Source of the DNA: Phascolarctobacterium sp.
GTDB lineage: Bacteria; Bacillota; Negativicutes; Acidaminococcales; Acidaminococcaceae
NCBI RefSeq assembly: GCF_030531065.1
Contig: NZ_JAUNOQ010000008.1
Coordinates: 62,001 to 126,000 of the forward strand
Length of the DNA: 64,000 nucleotides
Direction of reading: 5' to 3'
The translations under genes and the position numbers were made by a program. Shown in pieces: positions 44,253-54,316 of the stretch. The notes beneath the pieces are model-generated. The model ran no database searches. It was not told the DNA's origin and saw only the letters and a list, made by a program, of their open reading frames with translations. Each line of letters opens with the position of its first letter. Within the stretch, counting starts at the first letter, position 1.

Positions 44253-45515
44253 TCATTTGCTTAAAACGGCCTCGTCAAACTGTTTGCCGTCCGGCAGGAA
44301 GGCTTTGAAAACCAATTTATTTTCGTCAGCCTGCATCGTCATATAGTTTGCCGTTTCCAGCTGCGGAGCCCGCGCCGCATCCCAGGCAAAATCTCCCCAC
44401 AGCCTGGGGTAACGCACGCTGCCCGCCACGCCTGTCAAAATATAGGTAATACCGTTTTCCGCAGGCGCAAAATTGCGCAGCGGCACTCTGCGGCGATAGG
44501 TATGCAAATGAGCGGTCAGCACAGCGTCTACCTGATATTTCTCAAACACCGGTATCAAGCGGTAGCTGAAATCCAGAAAACGAGTCTGCGTCTGCTCGCG
44601 TCCCGACTCCGGCCCGAAGCCGTAAATAAACACGTCGCGATGCTGCAGCACTACCTTCCATTTCGCCTTGCTGGCAGCCAAATCGCCTTCCAACCACCGC
44701 AGCTCGTCCTCCAACAGCTGGGGCTGGAACTGCTCCATCTCCGGGAAATTGCTGTCCAGCACGGTAAAATGCACCGGGCCGTAATCGAAGCTGTAAAACT
44801 GATGCGGGTAATCCTTCAAGCCATTCAGCGGCGTTGGAAAGAGATGCACATAGCTTTGGGGCAGCGCTACCTGCCATTGCAAGGAATATGCCTCATGATT
44901 GCCTATCAGGGGAGCAAGGGGAATATCGGCGCTGAAGGGCTCCACGCTGTTCAGCCAGGCGCGCCATTGGCTGGCGTCCTGCCCGTTATCCACTAAATCG
45001 CCCATATTGACATAAAAGTTGACGTCACCATGACGCTTGTAGGCCTCCCGCGCCAGCTGCTGCCAGCCGCTGTAATCGCTGCTTTGCGAATCCGGGAAAA
45101 TCAGCGCCGTAAAGCCTGCGCCGCCATCGGTATGCAGGGTATGCCAGTCGCCTTTGTTTTTTTCGGTGTTAATGCGGTACTCATAAACTGCATCAGGCTG
45201 CAAGCTGCGCAGCGGGGCGCGGTATTGAATGTAATCTGCCTTCGCGTCCGTAAATGAGCAATCCTCGGCCTGTACCGTATTGCTTTGGCTTCCGCCCTGC
45301 AAACGGTATTCCACCGTATAGGGCTGCTTTACGTCGCTCTGCCACGCCAGCATCCTGCCTGTTTTATTATCCTCCGCCACCAGCTGGCGTACATATTTAA
45401 CGCCTGTCGCGCTGTCGCTACCGAGCGCCTCTTTATTATCAGCAGCCTGGCCTCCGCAGCCCAGCAGCGCCATAGCCAATGCCAGCAGCCACAGCGCTAA
45501 AATTTTTCTATACAT
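44253..45515 (-). CDS. Purple acid phosphatase-like metallophosphoesterase lipoprotein
   Basis: 420-aa exported protein. The N-terminal signal ends in a lipobox (ALLGC, Cys 20), so it is probably anchored to a membrane. Residues about 35-130 form a fibronectin-like purple-acid-phosphatase N-terminal domain. The metallophosphoesterase domain has NMGDLVDNG, GNHEAY, and TAHLHTYRR, covering the two-metal site. The substrate is unknown; phosphate scavenging from phosphomonoesters is a family-based guess. It is transcribed alone. Confidence 0.88.
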   Translation of the reverse strand: MYRKILALWLLALAMALLGCGGQAADNKEALGSDSATGVKYVRQLVAEDNKTGRMLAWQSDVKQPYTVEYRLQGGSQSNTVQAEDCSFTDAKADYIQYRAPLRSLQPDAVYEYRINTEKNKGDWHTLHTDGGAGFTALIFPDSQSSDYSGWQQLAREAYKRHGDVNFYVNMGDLVDNGQDASQWRAWLNSVEPFSADIPLAPLIGNHEAYSLQWQVALPQSYVHLFPTPLNGLKDYPHQFYSFDYGPVHFTVLDSNFPEMEQFQPQLLEDELRWLEGDLAASKAKWKVVLQHRDVFIYGFGPESGREQTQTRFLDFSYRLIPVFEKYQVDAVLTAHLHTYRRRVPLRNFAPAENGITYILTGVAGSVRYPRLWGDFAWDAARAPQLETANYMTMQADENKLVFKAFLPDGKQFDEAVLSK

Positions 45516-45599
45516 AGGTTCACCCGCTTTGTTGAATTTTTATATAGTATAACAGCTGAAGTTACGTTCAAGTCAAGATATAAACGGTGACATTCTTGT

Positions 45600-45778
45600 T
45601 AACATCTCCGCAAGCGGCGCGCTAAAGCGTTTTATTGGCCAGTTTGCGGCAATCGTTGAGCACAAACTGCCGGAAGCGACCGACAGCAGGCGGAACTGTC
45701 AACGGCGACACATTTGCGCCGTTTATCTTGCCGTTGACTGTCTCAGCTGACTTTGCTATATCACTGACAAACTGGAAG
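45600..45778. repeat. Structured intergenic sequence with nested inverted repeats
   Basis: GTCAACGGC and GCCGTTGAC, and CAGTTTGCGG/CAAACTG, form nested inverted repeats. A 61-codon minus-strand frame (45622-45807) runs through it but overlaps the next gene and has no ribosome site. It looks like a dispersed repeat rather than a gene. Confidence 0.35.
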
Positions 45779-46633
45779 TTAATCTTCCGCCATTGCGTAT
45801 TGCACAATCATTGGATCATCATATTCTGCCCACATAGACTTGTTTTCGTCCAACAGCTTTAGTCGTGCCATTTCATCTTCGGTCAGTTCAAAATCAAAAA
45901 TATCCAGATTCTGCTTCATCCTTTCCTTATGTGTACTCTTAGGTATAACAACAATTCCTCTCTGCACTTGCTGCCGGAGTGCAATTTGAGCAGGTGTTTT
46001 CCCATGATTTTCGGCAATCTCCTTCACGATTGGATTCGCTATGATTTCTTTCAGCCTGTGTTGTGCCAATGGTCCCCATGCCTCATGCTGAATATGATAT
46101 TTTTCCATCCATTCATGCAAATAGTACTGTTGCCAGAACATATGCGTTTCCACCTGATTTACGGTCGGAACAATACGTTTAAAAGTGGCAATATCCGCCA
46201 TACGTTCTGCCGAAAAATTAGAAATGCCGATTGCACGAATTTTCCCTTCATCATATAAATCTTCCAATGCATGATACGCACCATAATAATCAGATAAACA
46301 TTGATGAATCAACACTAAATCCAAATAGTCAGTCTTTAACTTCTTCAATGATTCTTCAACGGACGCTCTGGTTTTTTCATATCCAAATTCTGTCACCCAC
46401 ACCTTTGTAGTAAGGAAAATATCCTCACGTTTAATACCAAACTCCCGCATTGCCTGCTGAATACCTATACCAACTTCTTCTTCGTTGTAATAAGCCTGTG
46501 CTGTATCTATAAGTCTATATCCTACTTCCAGTGCATCATACACACATCTTGCCGTTTCTTCTTTCGAAATTTCAAATACTCCGAATCCTACCATTGGCAT
46601 TTTAATACCATTGTTCAATGTTACATAGTCCAT
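45779..46633 (-). CDS. Aldo/keto reductase
   Basis: 284-aa NADPH-dependent oxidoreductase of the AKR superfamily. The catalytic tetrad is visible: Asp and Tyr in LIDTAQAYYNEEEVG, Lys in TTKVWV, and His in LVLIHQ. The C-terminal VVIPKSTHKERMKQN loop binds the NADP phosphate. ATG 46633 fits the family N-terminus; ATG 46642 is an alternative. It is more AT-rich than neighbouring genes, which suggests recent acquisition. Substrate unknown. Confidence 0.9.
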   Translation of the reverse strand: MDYVTLNNGIKMPMVGFGVFEISKEETARCVYDALEVGYRLIDTAQAYYNEEEVGIGIQQAMREFGIKREDIFLTTKVWVTEFGYEKTRASVEESLKKLKTDYLDLVLIHQCLSDYYGAYHALEDLYDEGKIRAIGISNFSAERMADIATFKRIVPTVNQVETHMFWQQYYLHEWMEKYHIQHEAWGPLAQHRLKEIIANPIVKEIAENHGKTPAQIALRQQVQRGIVVIPKSTHKERMKQNLDIFDFELTEDEMARLKLLDENKSMWAEYDDPMIVQYAMAED

Positions 46634-46667
46634 TTTATTCATTTCCTTTCGTTTTTGATTTTAATAT

Positions 46668-46736
46668 TTACGAAAGGTTGATTCTATATGGCTTTCCCTT
46701 GGAAAAGAACTTATTCCACATATTGCCCTTAGTCAT
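46668..46736 (-). CDS. Possible 22-aa leader peptide
   Basis: Short frame MTKGNMWNKFFSKGKPYRI ending NLS, with a strong ribosome site (GAGGTG, 5 nt spacing) and 34 bp before the reductase. It lies on the same strand and in the same AT-rich block. It may be a regulatory upstream peptide or a gene remnant. The rest of the gap (46737-47002) has a TACAAT box near 46845 and T-rich stretches but no other gene that I can see. Confidence 0.35.
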   Translation of the reverse strand: MTKGNMWNKFFSKGKPYRINLS

Positions 46737-47002
46737 AGCGCACCTCATTAAATTCTTATTTGTCCTTTCCTTATATACTCCCTCCCGCTGTGGGTTTGGA
46801 TTTTTCAGTAAGTCCAATTTTTCCAAAATTCTTTTTTATTGTAGCACAATTCTGAGAGCGTATAAATAGCTTTTTTCCGAACTTATTTCCGCATCTCGTA
46901 TCTACCTCAGCTGCCAGCAAAAGCAAATATTTCCACGCTCTCGAAATTATGATAGAATGAAAACGTTAGAACAATAAATCAACATTTGCGGAGGTGCATA
47001 CT

Positions 47003-47512
47003 TTGCTTATCAGACAAGAACGACCCGAAGATTATGAGGCGGTATACCGCGTTATAAAAGAAGCGTTTGCCAAAGCCGAGCATACGGACGGCAATGAAGC
47101 AAACTTAGTCGTCAAATTGCGCAAAAGCGAATCCTTTATTCCAGAACTATCGCTTGTTGCGGTGGACGGAGAAAAAATTGTGGGACATATTATTTTTACC
47201 AAAGCTCTCGTTCATGGCGTCGAAGTCCTTGCGCTGGCCCCGCTTGCGGTATTGCCTGATTATCAAAACCGGGGCATAGGCCTGTCGCTCATCGAAGCTG
47301 GCCACCAAGCAGCAAACGAACTAGGCTATGAATATGCCGTCGTTTTAGGGCACGCTAAATATTATCCGAAAGCAGGCTATGTTCCGGCAAGTCAATTCGG
47401 CATAAAAGCGCCCTTTGCCGTGGACGACGAAAGCTTTATGGCAATATGTTTTAGCAAAAGCCAAACCAAACTGCACGGAACAATGGAGTATGACAAGGCG
47501 TTTGGAATATAA
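47003..47512 (+). CDS. GNAT family N-acetyltransferase
   Basis: 169-aa acetyl-CoA-dependent acetyltransferase of the YhbS-like group. The acetyl-CoA loop is QNRGIGLSLIEAG, preceded by the LAPLAVLPDYQ strand, and VVLGHAKYYPKAGY is typical. The start is taken as TTG 47003, 8 nt after GGAGG; GTG 46994 overlaps that site. The substrate is unknown. Transcribed alone. Confidence 0.85.
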   Translation: MLIRQERPEDYEAVYRVIKEAFAKAEHTDGNEANLVVKLRKSESFIPELSLVAVDGEKIVGHIIFTKALVHGVEVLALAPLAVLPDYQNRGIGLSLIEAGHQAANELGYEYAVVLGHAKYYPKAGYVPASQFGIKAPFAVDDESFMAICFSKSQTKLHGTMEYDKAFGI

Positions 47513-47517
47513 ACGCG

Positions 47518-47661
47518 TCAGTCCTCTCCCAGCTTTTTAACCGCTTCCTCGCCGAATAGTCCGGCTAGCAAATTCCGCGCCTGCCTGCGAACATTTTCGT
47601 CTATGTACCCCTGCGCGCGGATTAGCGCGAAAGCGATCGCTACTAAATCGTCCGTATAACC
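47518..47661 (-). pseudogene. 3' fragment of a DUF1232 (YkvA-like) gene
   Basis: The frame reads GYTDDLVAIAFALIRAQGY, then IDENVRRQARNLLAGLFGE..., a match to the end of YkvA/DUF1232 proteins. The 5' part is replaced by the terminator of the secDF operon, so no start exists. It overlaps no other gene. Confidence 0.55.
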
Positions 47662-47662
47662 C

Positions 47663-47701
47663 AAAAAGCAGCCGTCAGGCTATCAAAGCCTAACGACTGC
47701 C
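47663..47701 (-). terminator. Terminator of the secDF operon
   Basis: GCAGTCGTTAGGCT / AGCCTGACGGCTGC stem, 5-nt loop, then TTTTT on the minus strand, 14 bp after secF. Confidence 0.88.
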
Positions 47702-47715
47702 AAAAAACGATATTC

Positions 47716-48597
47716 TTATTCGCCGGCCTTTTTGCCGCGCAGGAACAGCCACATGGGTCCCGCCAGGAAGGTGGAGGTATACGCGCCGCTGGAGAAGCCT
47801 ACCAGCATAGCGAAGGCAAAGTTGCGGATGGTGTCGCCGCCCCACAGGAAGATAGCCACTACTGCGAACAACGACGTGCCCACCGTGTAGATGCTGCGTC
47901 CCATGGTCTGCCAAATGCTGTTGTCAATCATTTCGCTCATGCTTTCGCTGCGACGATGAATCTTTAAGTTTTCACGGATACGGTCAAAGATTACGATGGT
48001 GCCGTTGATGGAATAGCCTACTACCGTCAGCAGCGCGGCTACAAAGGAGGAATCCATTTCCATATGGAACAGCGAGAAATAGCTCAGCGTTACCATTACG
48101 TCGATAATCAAAGCGATAATGGCCGCAATAGCAAATTTGAACTCAAAGCGCATGGTAATATAAGCGATCATCAGGAACCAGGACAGCACGATTGCCAGTA
48201 TCGCCTGCTGAATCAGCTCGCCGCCGACGGTAGCGCCGACGTTTTCCACACGCTGAATGTCAAAATCGCCCAGCTTGCCTTTCAAATCGTCCATCACAAC
48301 GCGGCGCTGCTCGTCGTCGATAACGCCGGTACGAATCAGCACGCCCTTAGAAGTTTGGCCGCCGTCGCTGTTTTCCAGCTGAATAATGCTGTTGCCCAGG
48401 TCATGCTCCTTGAGCACGTCGCGCACCTCGGCTACGGCCACGGGCTTCTGGAAGGACAAATCCATAATGCTGCCGCCGGTAAAGTCGATGCCCAGGTTAA
48501 AGCCGCGGAAGAGCATGGAGCCGATGCCGACGCACAGGAAGATAATAGTTATAGAAAAGAAAATCTTATAATGGTTAACAATGGAAAATTTACGCAT
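47716..48597 (-). CDS. secF: Protein translocase subunit SecF
   Basis: 293-aa inner-membrane protein with six predicted membrane segments and a large periplasmic domain after the first. FRGFNLGIDFTGGS and the later GYSINGTIVIFDRIREN are family motifs. It works with SecD to drive late stages of export using the proton gradient. Its ATG overlaps the secD stop (TAATG). Confidence 0.96.
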   Translation of the reverse strand: MRKFSIVNHYKIFFSITIIFLCVGIGSMLFRGFNLGIDFTGGSIMDLSFQKPVAVAEVRDVLKEHDLGNSIIQLENSDGGQTSKGVLIRTGVIDDEQRRVVMDDLKGKLGDFDIQRVENVGATVGGELIQQAILAIVLSWFLMIAYITMRFEFKFAIAAIIALIIDVMVTLSYFSLFHMEMDSSFVAALLTVVGYSINGTIVIFDRIRENLKIHRRSESMSEMIDNSIWQTMGRSIYTVGTSLFAVVAIFLWGGDTIRNFAFAMLVGFSSGAYTSTFLAGPMWLFLRGKKAGE

Positions 48598-49841
48598 TAT
48601 TTAGCCACCTCCTGAGTGTCAGCCGGTTTGGGCGCGCTGGCGCCAAAGAAGGCGGGGTTTTTCGTAAGGTTGCTGTAAACCAAAAAGCGCATCAGAAATT
48701 TGGTTACGGTAACGGCGGTAAACATACTGAGCAAAGTACCTAAAGCCAAAGTAACGGCGAAGCCCTTGATGGGGCCGGTGCCTAAATAGAACAATACTGC
48801 CGCCGCCATCAGGGTAGTAATATTGGAGTCCAAAATGGTGACGATAGCGCGGCTGAAGCCGCTGTCCATAGCGCTGCGCAATGTTTTGCCGCGTTTAACC
48901 TCTTCCTTGAAGCGTTCAAAAATCAACACGTTGGCGTCGACCGCCATACCGATGGACAGGATGATACCGGCGATGCCCGGCAGCGTCAGCGTCGCGCCCA
49001 GGTAACGCATTACCAGGAGCAGCAGCATAACGTACAACAGCAAAGCGATATCCGCCACTACGCCCGCCAAACGGTAGAAGAGCAGCATGAAAACGAATAC
49101 GCCAACGATGCCGATACTGAACGCCTTGACGCTCTTATCCTTGGAATCCTGGCCCAAAGTGGGGCCGACGGTGCGGTTTTCCATAACCTCGATTTTAACC
49201 GGCAGACTGCCGCTGCGCAGTAAAATTGCCAAATGCTCGGCCTCTTCCACACTGCGGGAGCCGGAAATCTGTGCGCGGCCGCCGGTAATGGCCTCCTGTA
49301 CTACGGGAGCGGTCAGCACCTCGCCGTCCAGCTCGATAGCGATTTGCTTGCCGATATTACGCGCGGTCAGGTCGGCAAATTTTTTGCCTCCCTCGTCGCT
49401 GAATTCCAGGCCAACCACGGCCTGATTGCCCTGGGACACCTGCGCTCTGGCGTCCTTCAAGTCCTTACCGGTCAGCACCACCTTGCCGCTCATATCCTTA
49501 AATTGCAGCATAGCGGTACGGCCCAGCATAGCGATAGCCTTTTCCGGGTCCTTAACGCCGGGCAGCTCCACGATAATACGGTCCTTGCCCTGACGCTGGA
49601 TTACGGGCTCGGTCAGACCCAGCTCGTTAACGCGGCGTTCGATGATTTTAACGCTGCGGTTGACGGCGTCGTCGTCAACTTTTAATTCAGGCGTATCCAC
49701 CGCCTGCAAAACCACGTGAGTGCCGCCCTGCAAATCCAGGCCCTGCTTGATGGAATTAGCCAGGGGGGAGATGTATACGCAGAAACCGCCGATAATCGCC
49801 AAGGCGATAATCAGGAATTTCCCGAATTCATTCCAACGCAA
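48597..49841 (-). CDS. secD: Protein translocase subunit SecD
   Basis: 414-aa inner-membrane partner of SecF. The motifs GLDLQGGTHVVLQ, IVELPGVKDP, and the membrane part with GMAVDANVLIFERFKEE are present. The start is TTG 49841 with GGAGG 8 nt upstream. It is shorter than the proteobacterial SecD, as is usual in Firmicutes. Confidence 0.96.
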   Translation of the reverse strand: MRWNEFGKFLIIALAIIGGFCVYISPLANSIKQGLDLQGGTHVVLQAVDTPELKVDDDAVNRSVKIIERRVNELGLTEPVIQRQGKDRIIVELPGVKDPEKAIAMLGRTAMLQFKDMSGKVVLTGKDLKDARAQVSQGNQAVVGLEFSDEGGKKFADLTARNIGKQIAIELDGEVLTAPVVQEAITGGRAQISGSRSVEEAEHLAILLRSGSLPVKIEVMENRTVGPTLGQDSKDKSVKAFSIGIVGVFVFMLLFYRLAGVVADIALLLYVMLLLLVMRYLGATLTLPGIAGIILSIGMAVDANVLIFERFKEEVKRGKTLRSAMDSGFSRAIVTILDSNITTLMAAAVLFYLGTGPIKGFAVTLALGTLLSMFTAVTVTKFLMRFLVYSNLTKNPAFFGASAPKPADTQEVAK

Positions 49842-49879
49842 AATAACTTCCTCCTTAAATTTTGGATTTAATATATCAG

Positions 49880-50458
49880 TTACAGCGGCGTGAGAGTTTG
49901 TAAACCGCTTTCACTTACTAAAAGCTGCATACCGACGTCGTAAGCGTCCGTCGGCAATGTATCCTGCAAAAGGCTGTCGTAGGCTACGCCCATGCGCACT
50001 GCCCGCCCGGCCTTGAGCAAAAACCTGTCGTAATAGCCTGCGCCCATACCTAAACGGCTGCCGTCGCGGCCAAAGGCCACCCCCGGCACCAAAACCAGAT
50101 CTATTTCTTCAGGCTCCACCAGCTGCACAGGCTGCGGCGCTGTGCGGATGCCATAACGGTCCAACGCAAAATGCTGCATATCCCACAGGCGCACGGGCAC
50201 AAATTCCTCGCCCGACGTAATCAGCGGCACAGCCACTTTTTTGCCGTCGGCCAACGCCTGCTCCAGCACGGAATCTACGGACAGCTCCTTGCCAAAAGCC
50301 AAAAAGCCCATGATGCACTTAGCCTTACGGTACGCATCACAGGCCAGGATATGACGGGAAACCTGCACACTGCTGGACGCTGCCTGCTCACCGGACATTT
50401 GGGCACGCAGCCTTTGCAGACGCCTGCGCAGCTCTGTTTTTTCAGTTTCCGCAACCAT
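49880..50458 (-). CDS. 5-formyltetrahydrofolate cyclo-ligase
   Basis: 192-aa MTHFS family enzyme that returns 5-formyl-THF to the folate pool using ATP. Motifs: KTELRRRLQRLRAQMS with the nucleotide-binding Arg/Lys, and the C-terminal LVLVPGVAFGRDGSRLGMGAG (binding loop; broken here as a single family signature). ATG 50458 lies one base after the yajC stop, with no strong ribosome site, which suggests coupling to yajC. Confidence 0.92.
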   Translation of the reverse strand: MVAETEKTELRRRLQRLRAQMSGEQAASSSVQVSRHILACDAYRKAKCIMGFLAFGKELSVDSVLEQALADGKKVAVPLITSGEEFVPVRLWDMQHFALDRYGIRTAPQPVQLVEPEEIDLVLVPGVAFGRDGSRLGMGAGYYDRFLLKAGRAVRMGVAYDSLLQDTLPTDAYDVGMQLLVSESGLQTLTPL

Positions 50459-50459
50459 A

Positions 50460-50732
50460 TTAGGCGTTTTTAGCGGGATTTTGGTAACCGCTGACAGCAT
50501 TACGGGCCATTTCTATTTCCACGCCTTCAGCGACTTTTATCTTCACGCGCTTTTCAGAAATAGCAGTAATCATGCCGTAAATGCCGCCGATAGTGATAAT
50601 CTCGTCGCCTTCCTTTAAGCCGTTAAGCAGGTTCTGGCGTTTTTGCTGCTCCTTCTTTTGCGGCCGCCACAGCATGAAGTAGAAAATGCCGCCCATGAGG
50701 AAAAACGGCCATAAGGAATTCAACAATGCCAT
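50460..50732 (-). CDS. yajC: Preprotein translocase subunit YajC
   Basis: 90-aa single-pass membrane protein associated with SecDF. The membrane segment is about residues 5-22 (LWPFFLMGGIFYFMLW), followed by RPQKKEQQKR and GDEIITIGGIYG. ATG 50732 has GGAG 5 nt upstream. It lies between tgt and the folate gene. Confidence 0.93.
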   Translation of the reverse strand: MALLNSLWPFFLMGGIFYFMLWRPQKKEQQKRQNLLNGLKEGDEIITIGGIYGMITAISEKRVKIKVAEGVEIEMARNAVSGYQNPAKNA

Positions 50733-50813
50733 TGTATCTCCACCTTGCATAATCGCACCTCCATTTTAACTATAATAACAATAGTATATTCTCTATTATA
50801 CTCCAAAAATCCT

Positions 50814-51947
<1,134 letters not shown>

Positions 51948-51950
51948 TTA

Positions 51951-51968
51951 AAGGCCGCAAGCGGCCTT
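51951..51968. terminator. Hairpin between queA and tgt
   Basis: AAGGCCGC/GCGGCCTT with a 2-nt gap. On the minus strand only TT AAGC follows, so it is a weak terminator at best; it may stabilise the RNA or cause partial stopping. Confidence 0.35.
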
Positions 51969-51970
51969 CG

Positions 51971-52999
51971 TTATTTTTTGCTGTCCTTGATGAACATAGC
52001 GTCGCCAAAGGAAAAGAAACGGTATTTTTCCTCCACCGCTTTTTTATAGGCCGCCAGCATGATTTCACGGCTGGACAAAGCCGACACCAGCATCAGCAGC
52101 GTACTCTGCGGCAGATGGAAATTAGTTACCAGCGCGTCCACAAAGCGGATGCGATAGCCGGGATAAATGAAGATATTCGTCCAGCTGCCGCCAGCCTTCA
52201 GCGTGCCGTCCGCTCCGGCCGATTCCAGCGTGCGCACGGCCGTCGTGCCCACGGCGATAATGCGGCGGCCCTCGGCCTTAGCCTTATTGATAGCCGCCGC
52301 CGCTTCCGGCGATACGGTATAAAATTCGCGGTGCATTTTATGGTCCTCGATATTAGCCTCGCTGACGGGGCGGAAGGTGCCCAAGCCCACATGCAGCGTT
52401 ACGAAAACCTCCTCGCAGCCCTTATCTTTAATTTTCTGCAAAAGCTCCTTGGTAAAATGCAGCCCTGCGGTAGGAGCCGCCGCGCTGCCGCGTTCGCGGT
52501 TATACACCGTCTGGTAGCGCTCCTTATCCTCCAAAGGCGCGGTGATGTACGGCGGCAAGGGAGTTTCGCCCAGGTGGTCCAAAATTTCTTCAAAGATACC
52601 GTCGTAGGCAAAGCGCACTACGCGGCCGCCGAAGTCGGTATGCTCGATAACCTCGCAGGAGAGCTCGTCGCTGAATTTAATTTTAGCGCCCACCTGCAAT
52701 TTTTTGCCCGGACGCACCAAAACCTCCCAGTCGGTAGCGTCCTTGCGGGTCAGCAGGAAAACCTCCACATGCGCGCCCGTATCCTTAACGCCGTGCAAAC
52801 GCGCCGGAATAACGCGGGTATCGTTAAATACCAGCACGTCGCCGGGATGCAGGTAATCGGGCAAGTCGTAAAAATGACGGTGCTCCAAAGCGCCGCTTTC
52901 CTTATCCACCACCAGCAGGCGCGAATGGTCGCGAGGCTCCATCGGGTGCTGCGCAATCAGCTCCTGCGGCAGCTCATAATCAAAATCTGTTACTAGCAT
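51971..52999 (-). CDS. queA: S-adenosylmethionine:tRNA ribosyltransferase-isomerase
   Basis: 342-aa enzyme that adds the ribosyl part of SAM to preQ1-tRNA, making epoxyqueuosine. Signatures: [31 protein letters not shown], and [21 protein letters not shown]. Together with tgt and queH in this region it gives steps from preQ1 to queuosine in tRNA. Confidence 0.97.
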   Translation of the reverse strand: MLVTDFDYELPQELIAQHPMEPRDHSRLLVVDKESGALEHRHFYDLPDYLHPGDVLVFNDTRVIPARLHGVKDTGAHVEVFLLTRKDATDWEVLVRPGKKLQVGAKIKFSDELSCEVIEHTDFGGRVVRFAYDGIFEEILDHLGETPLPPYITAPLEDKERYQTVYNRERGSAAAPTAGLHFTKELLQKIKDKGCEEVFVTLHVGLGTFRPVSEANIEDHKMHREFYTVSPEAAAAINKAKAEGRRIIAVGTTAVRTLESAGADGTLKAGGSWTNIFIYPGYRIRFVDALVTNFHLPQSTLLMLVSALSSREIMLAAYKKAVEEKYRFFSFGDAMFIKDSKK

Positions 53000-53020
53000 T
53001 GCTTCTCTTCTCTCTTTTAT

Positions 53021-54307
53021 TTAGCTTACCAATCTGGTTCCCGGATAGTAATGCGCCAAAATATCCTTATAGGTTATCTTTTCGTCGGCGTTGACCATGC
53101 CTCGCGCGCCCCAGGCGCTCAGGCCAAGGCCGGAGCCCTTGCCCTTGCCGTGAAAAATCAGCTTTTCATCCTTACCGCCGCCCAGCATATGGTAGCTGCG
53201 CAGCAGCGTGTTCCAGACCGGTTTATCGTCCTCTTTAATTTTAATATCTATATCCTTGCTGCCCACTTCGAAGCCGTAACGGTCCTCGATAGGCACCTTG
53301 AGCGTTTCCGGCGGCGGCGTGCCCGTTTCCACGTCGAACAAAACGCTGTTCAGGCCCAGAATATCGGCCAGCTCCTGCCCGCTGATTTTCGCCGTACCGG
53401 CTTCGCCGGACAGCACGACGTACCTTACGCGCCCCGTCGGCGTTCTGTCGGAGCCCATTTCATCCAGTGGCGACAGGCGCACGCTGTTCAGCTTGCCGAC
53501 CACAAAGCCGCGCTGGGCCAGCTGCCCCTCCAGCAGCGCAGGCGTAGCGCGGTATTCCCAGGTATATTCCGGGCTGTCGCTGTCATAATCCTCCACGGAC
53601 TGCAAATAGCCGACCTCCCTGCCCCACAGATTAACTGCGGCTTCGGTTCTGCCGCCGCTGCTGGAGGTAGTCACGGCCTGCACCGGCGTACCGTAGGCGT
53701 CCTGCAAATACTGGCCCGCCGTCGCCTGAATCAGCTTAGTAACGCCGGCCTTTTCAATGCGCGGCCCCGTGCCCGTATATTGCAGTTCGGCATCGGTAGC
53801 CAATAAATCGTAATATGCGTTTCTATTGCGCGACCGCATATACAGCGCATAGGAACGGGCGGCCACAGCCTGCGCCTTAACGGCCTCGTCGGGCCATACC
53901 ACCATGGTCTTGGCCGGTAAAACGCTGGCCAGATAGTCCTCTACATCGACATAATTAATTACTGTCAGCTTATTATCCTGCAAAAGCGCCCGCAAATAGC
54001 CCTTATAGGAACGCTTGTTGATTTGCGGCAGCGGCTTGCCCGGCAGAGCCTGCACATAAATGCTGCCGCCGAATTGGTGCTGCTCGTCCAGCTGCAGCCT
54101 GCCGCCATCCGTATGCAGAAAATACTTCCCTTTGGGCATTACGGTTTTCTGCCAACCGCTCATGACCTCAAATTCATCGTCACAGCTGATTTCCACTGTC
54201 GATTGCCCGACCGCCAACGCTACGCGCAGCTGTTCCGCCGCTGCCGCCGCAGAGCCAAAAGCGCAGGACAGCGTTACCATAACTATCACTAACAGTTTTT
54301 TCAGCAT
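53021..54307 (-). CDS. SpoIID/LytB domain protein, exported
   Basis: 428-aa protein with a signal peptide (about 1-24, MLKKLLVIVMVTLSCAFGSA) and a SpoIID-like domain (about 120-420). SpoIID is a peptidoglycan lytic transglycosylase that works on denuded glycan in sporulating bacteria. VEDYLASVLPAK...EAVKAQAVAARSYAL aligns with the active region, but the position of the catalytic Glu (V-x-A-E-M-P) is Lys 133 here (LPAKTMV). The later GKGKGSGLGLSAWGA motif is intact. So it may bind glycan without cutting it, or use another residue. It lies between queA and queH. Confidence 0.85.
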   Translation of the reverse strand: MLKKLLVIVMVTLSCAFGSAAAAAEQLRVALAVGQSTVEISCDDEFEVMSGWQKTVMPKGKYFLHTDGGRLQLDEQHQFGGSIYVQALPGKPLPQINKRSYKGYLRALLQDNKLTVINYVDVEDYLASVLPAKTMVVWPDEAVKAQAVAARSYALYMRSRNRNAYYDLLATDAELQYTGTGPRIEKAGVTKLIQATAGQYLQDAYGTPVQAVTTSSSGGRTEAAVNLWGREVGYLQSVEDYDSDSPEYTWEYRATPALLEGQLAQRGFVVGKLNSVRLSPLDEMGSDRTPTGRVRYVVLSGEAGTAKISGQELADILGLNSVLFDVETGTPPPETLKVPIEDRYGFEVGSKDIDIKIKEDDKPVWNTLLRSYHMLGGGKDEKLIFHGKGKGSGLGLSAWGARGMVNADEKITYKDILAHYYPGTRLVS

Positions 54308-54316
54308 GACTGCTCC

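Noticed and set aside
49766-49771. G6 run (plus strand) within secD as a contingency tract
   Set aside because: The reading frame is intact and secD is a core export gene; likely coincidence of codon use.
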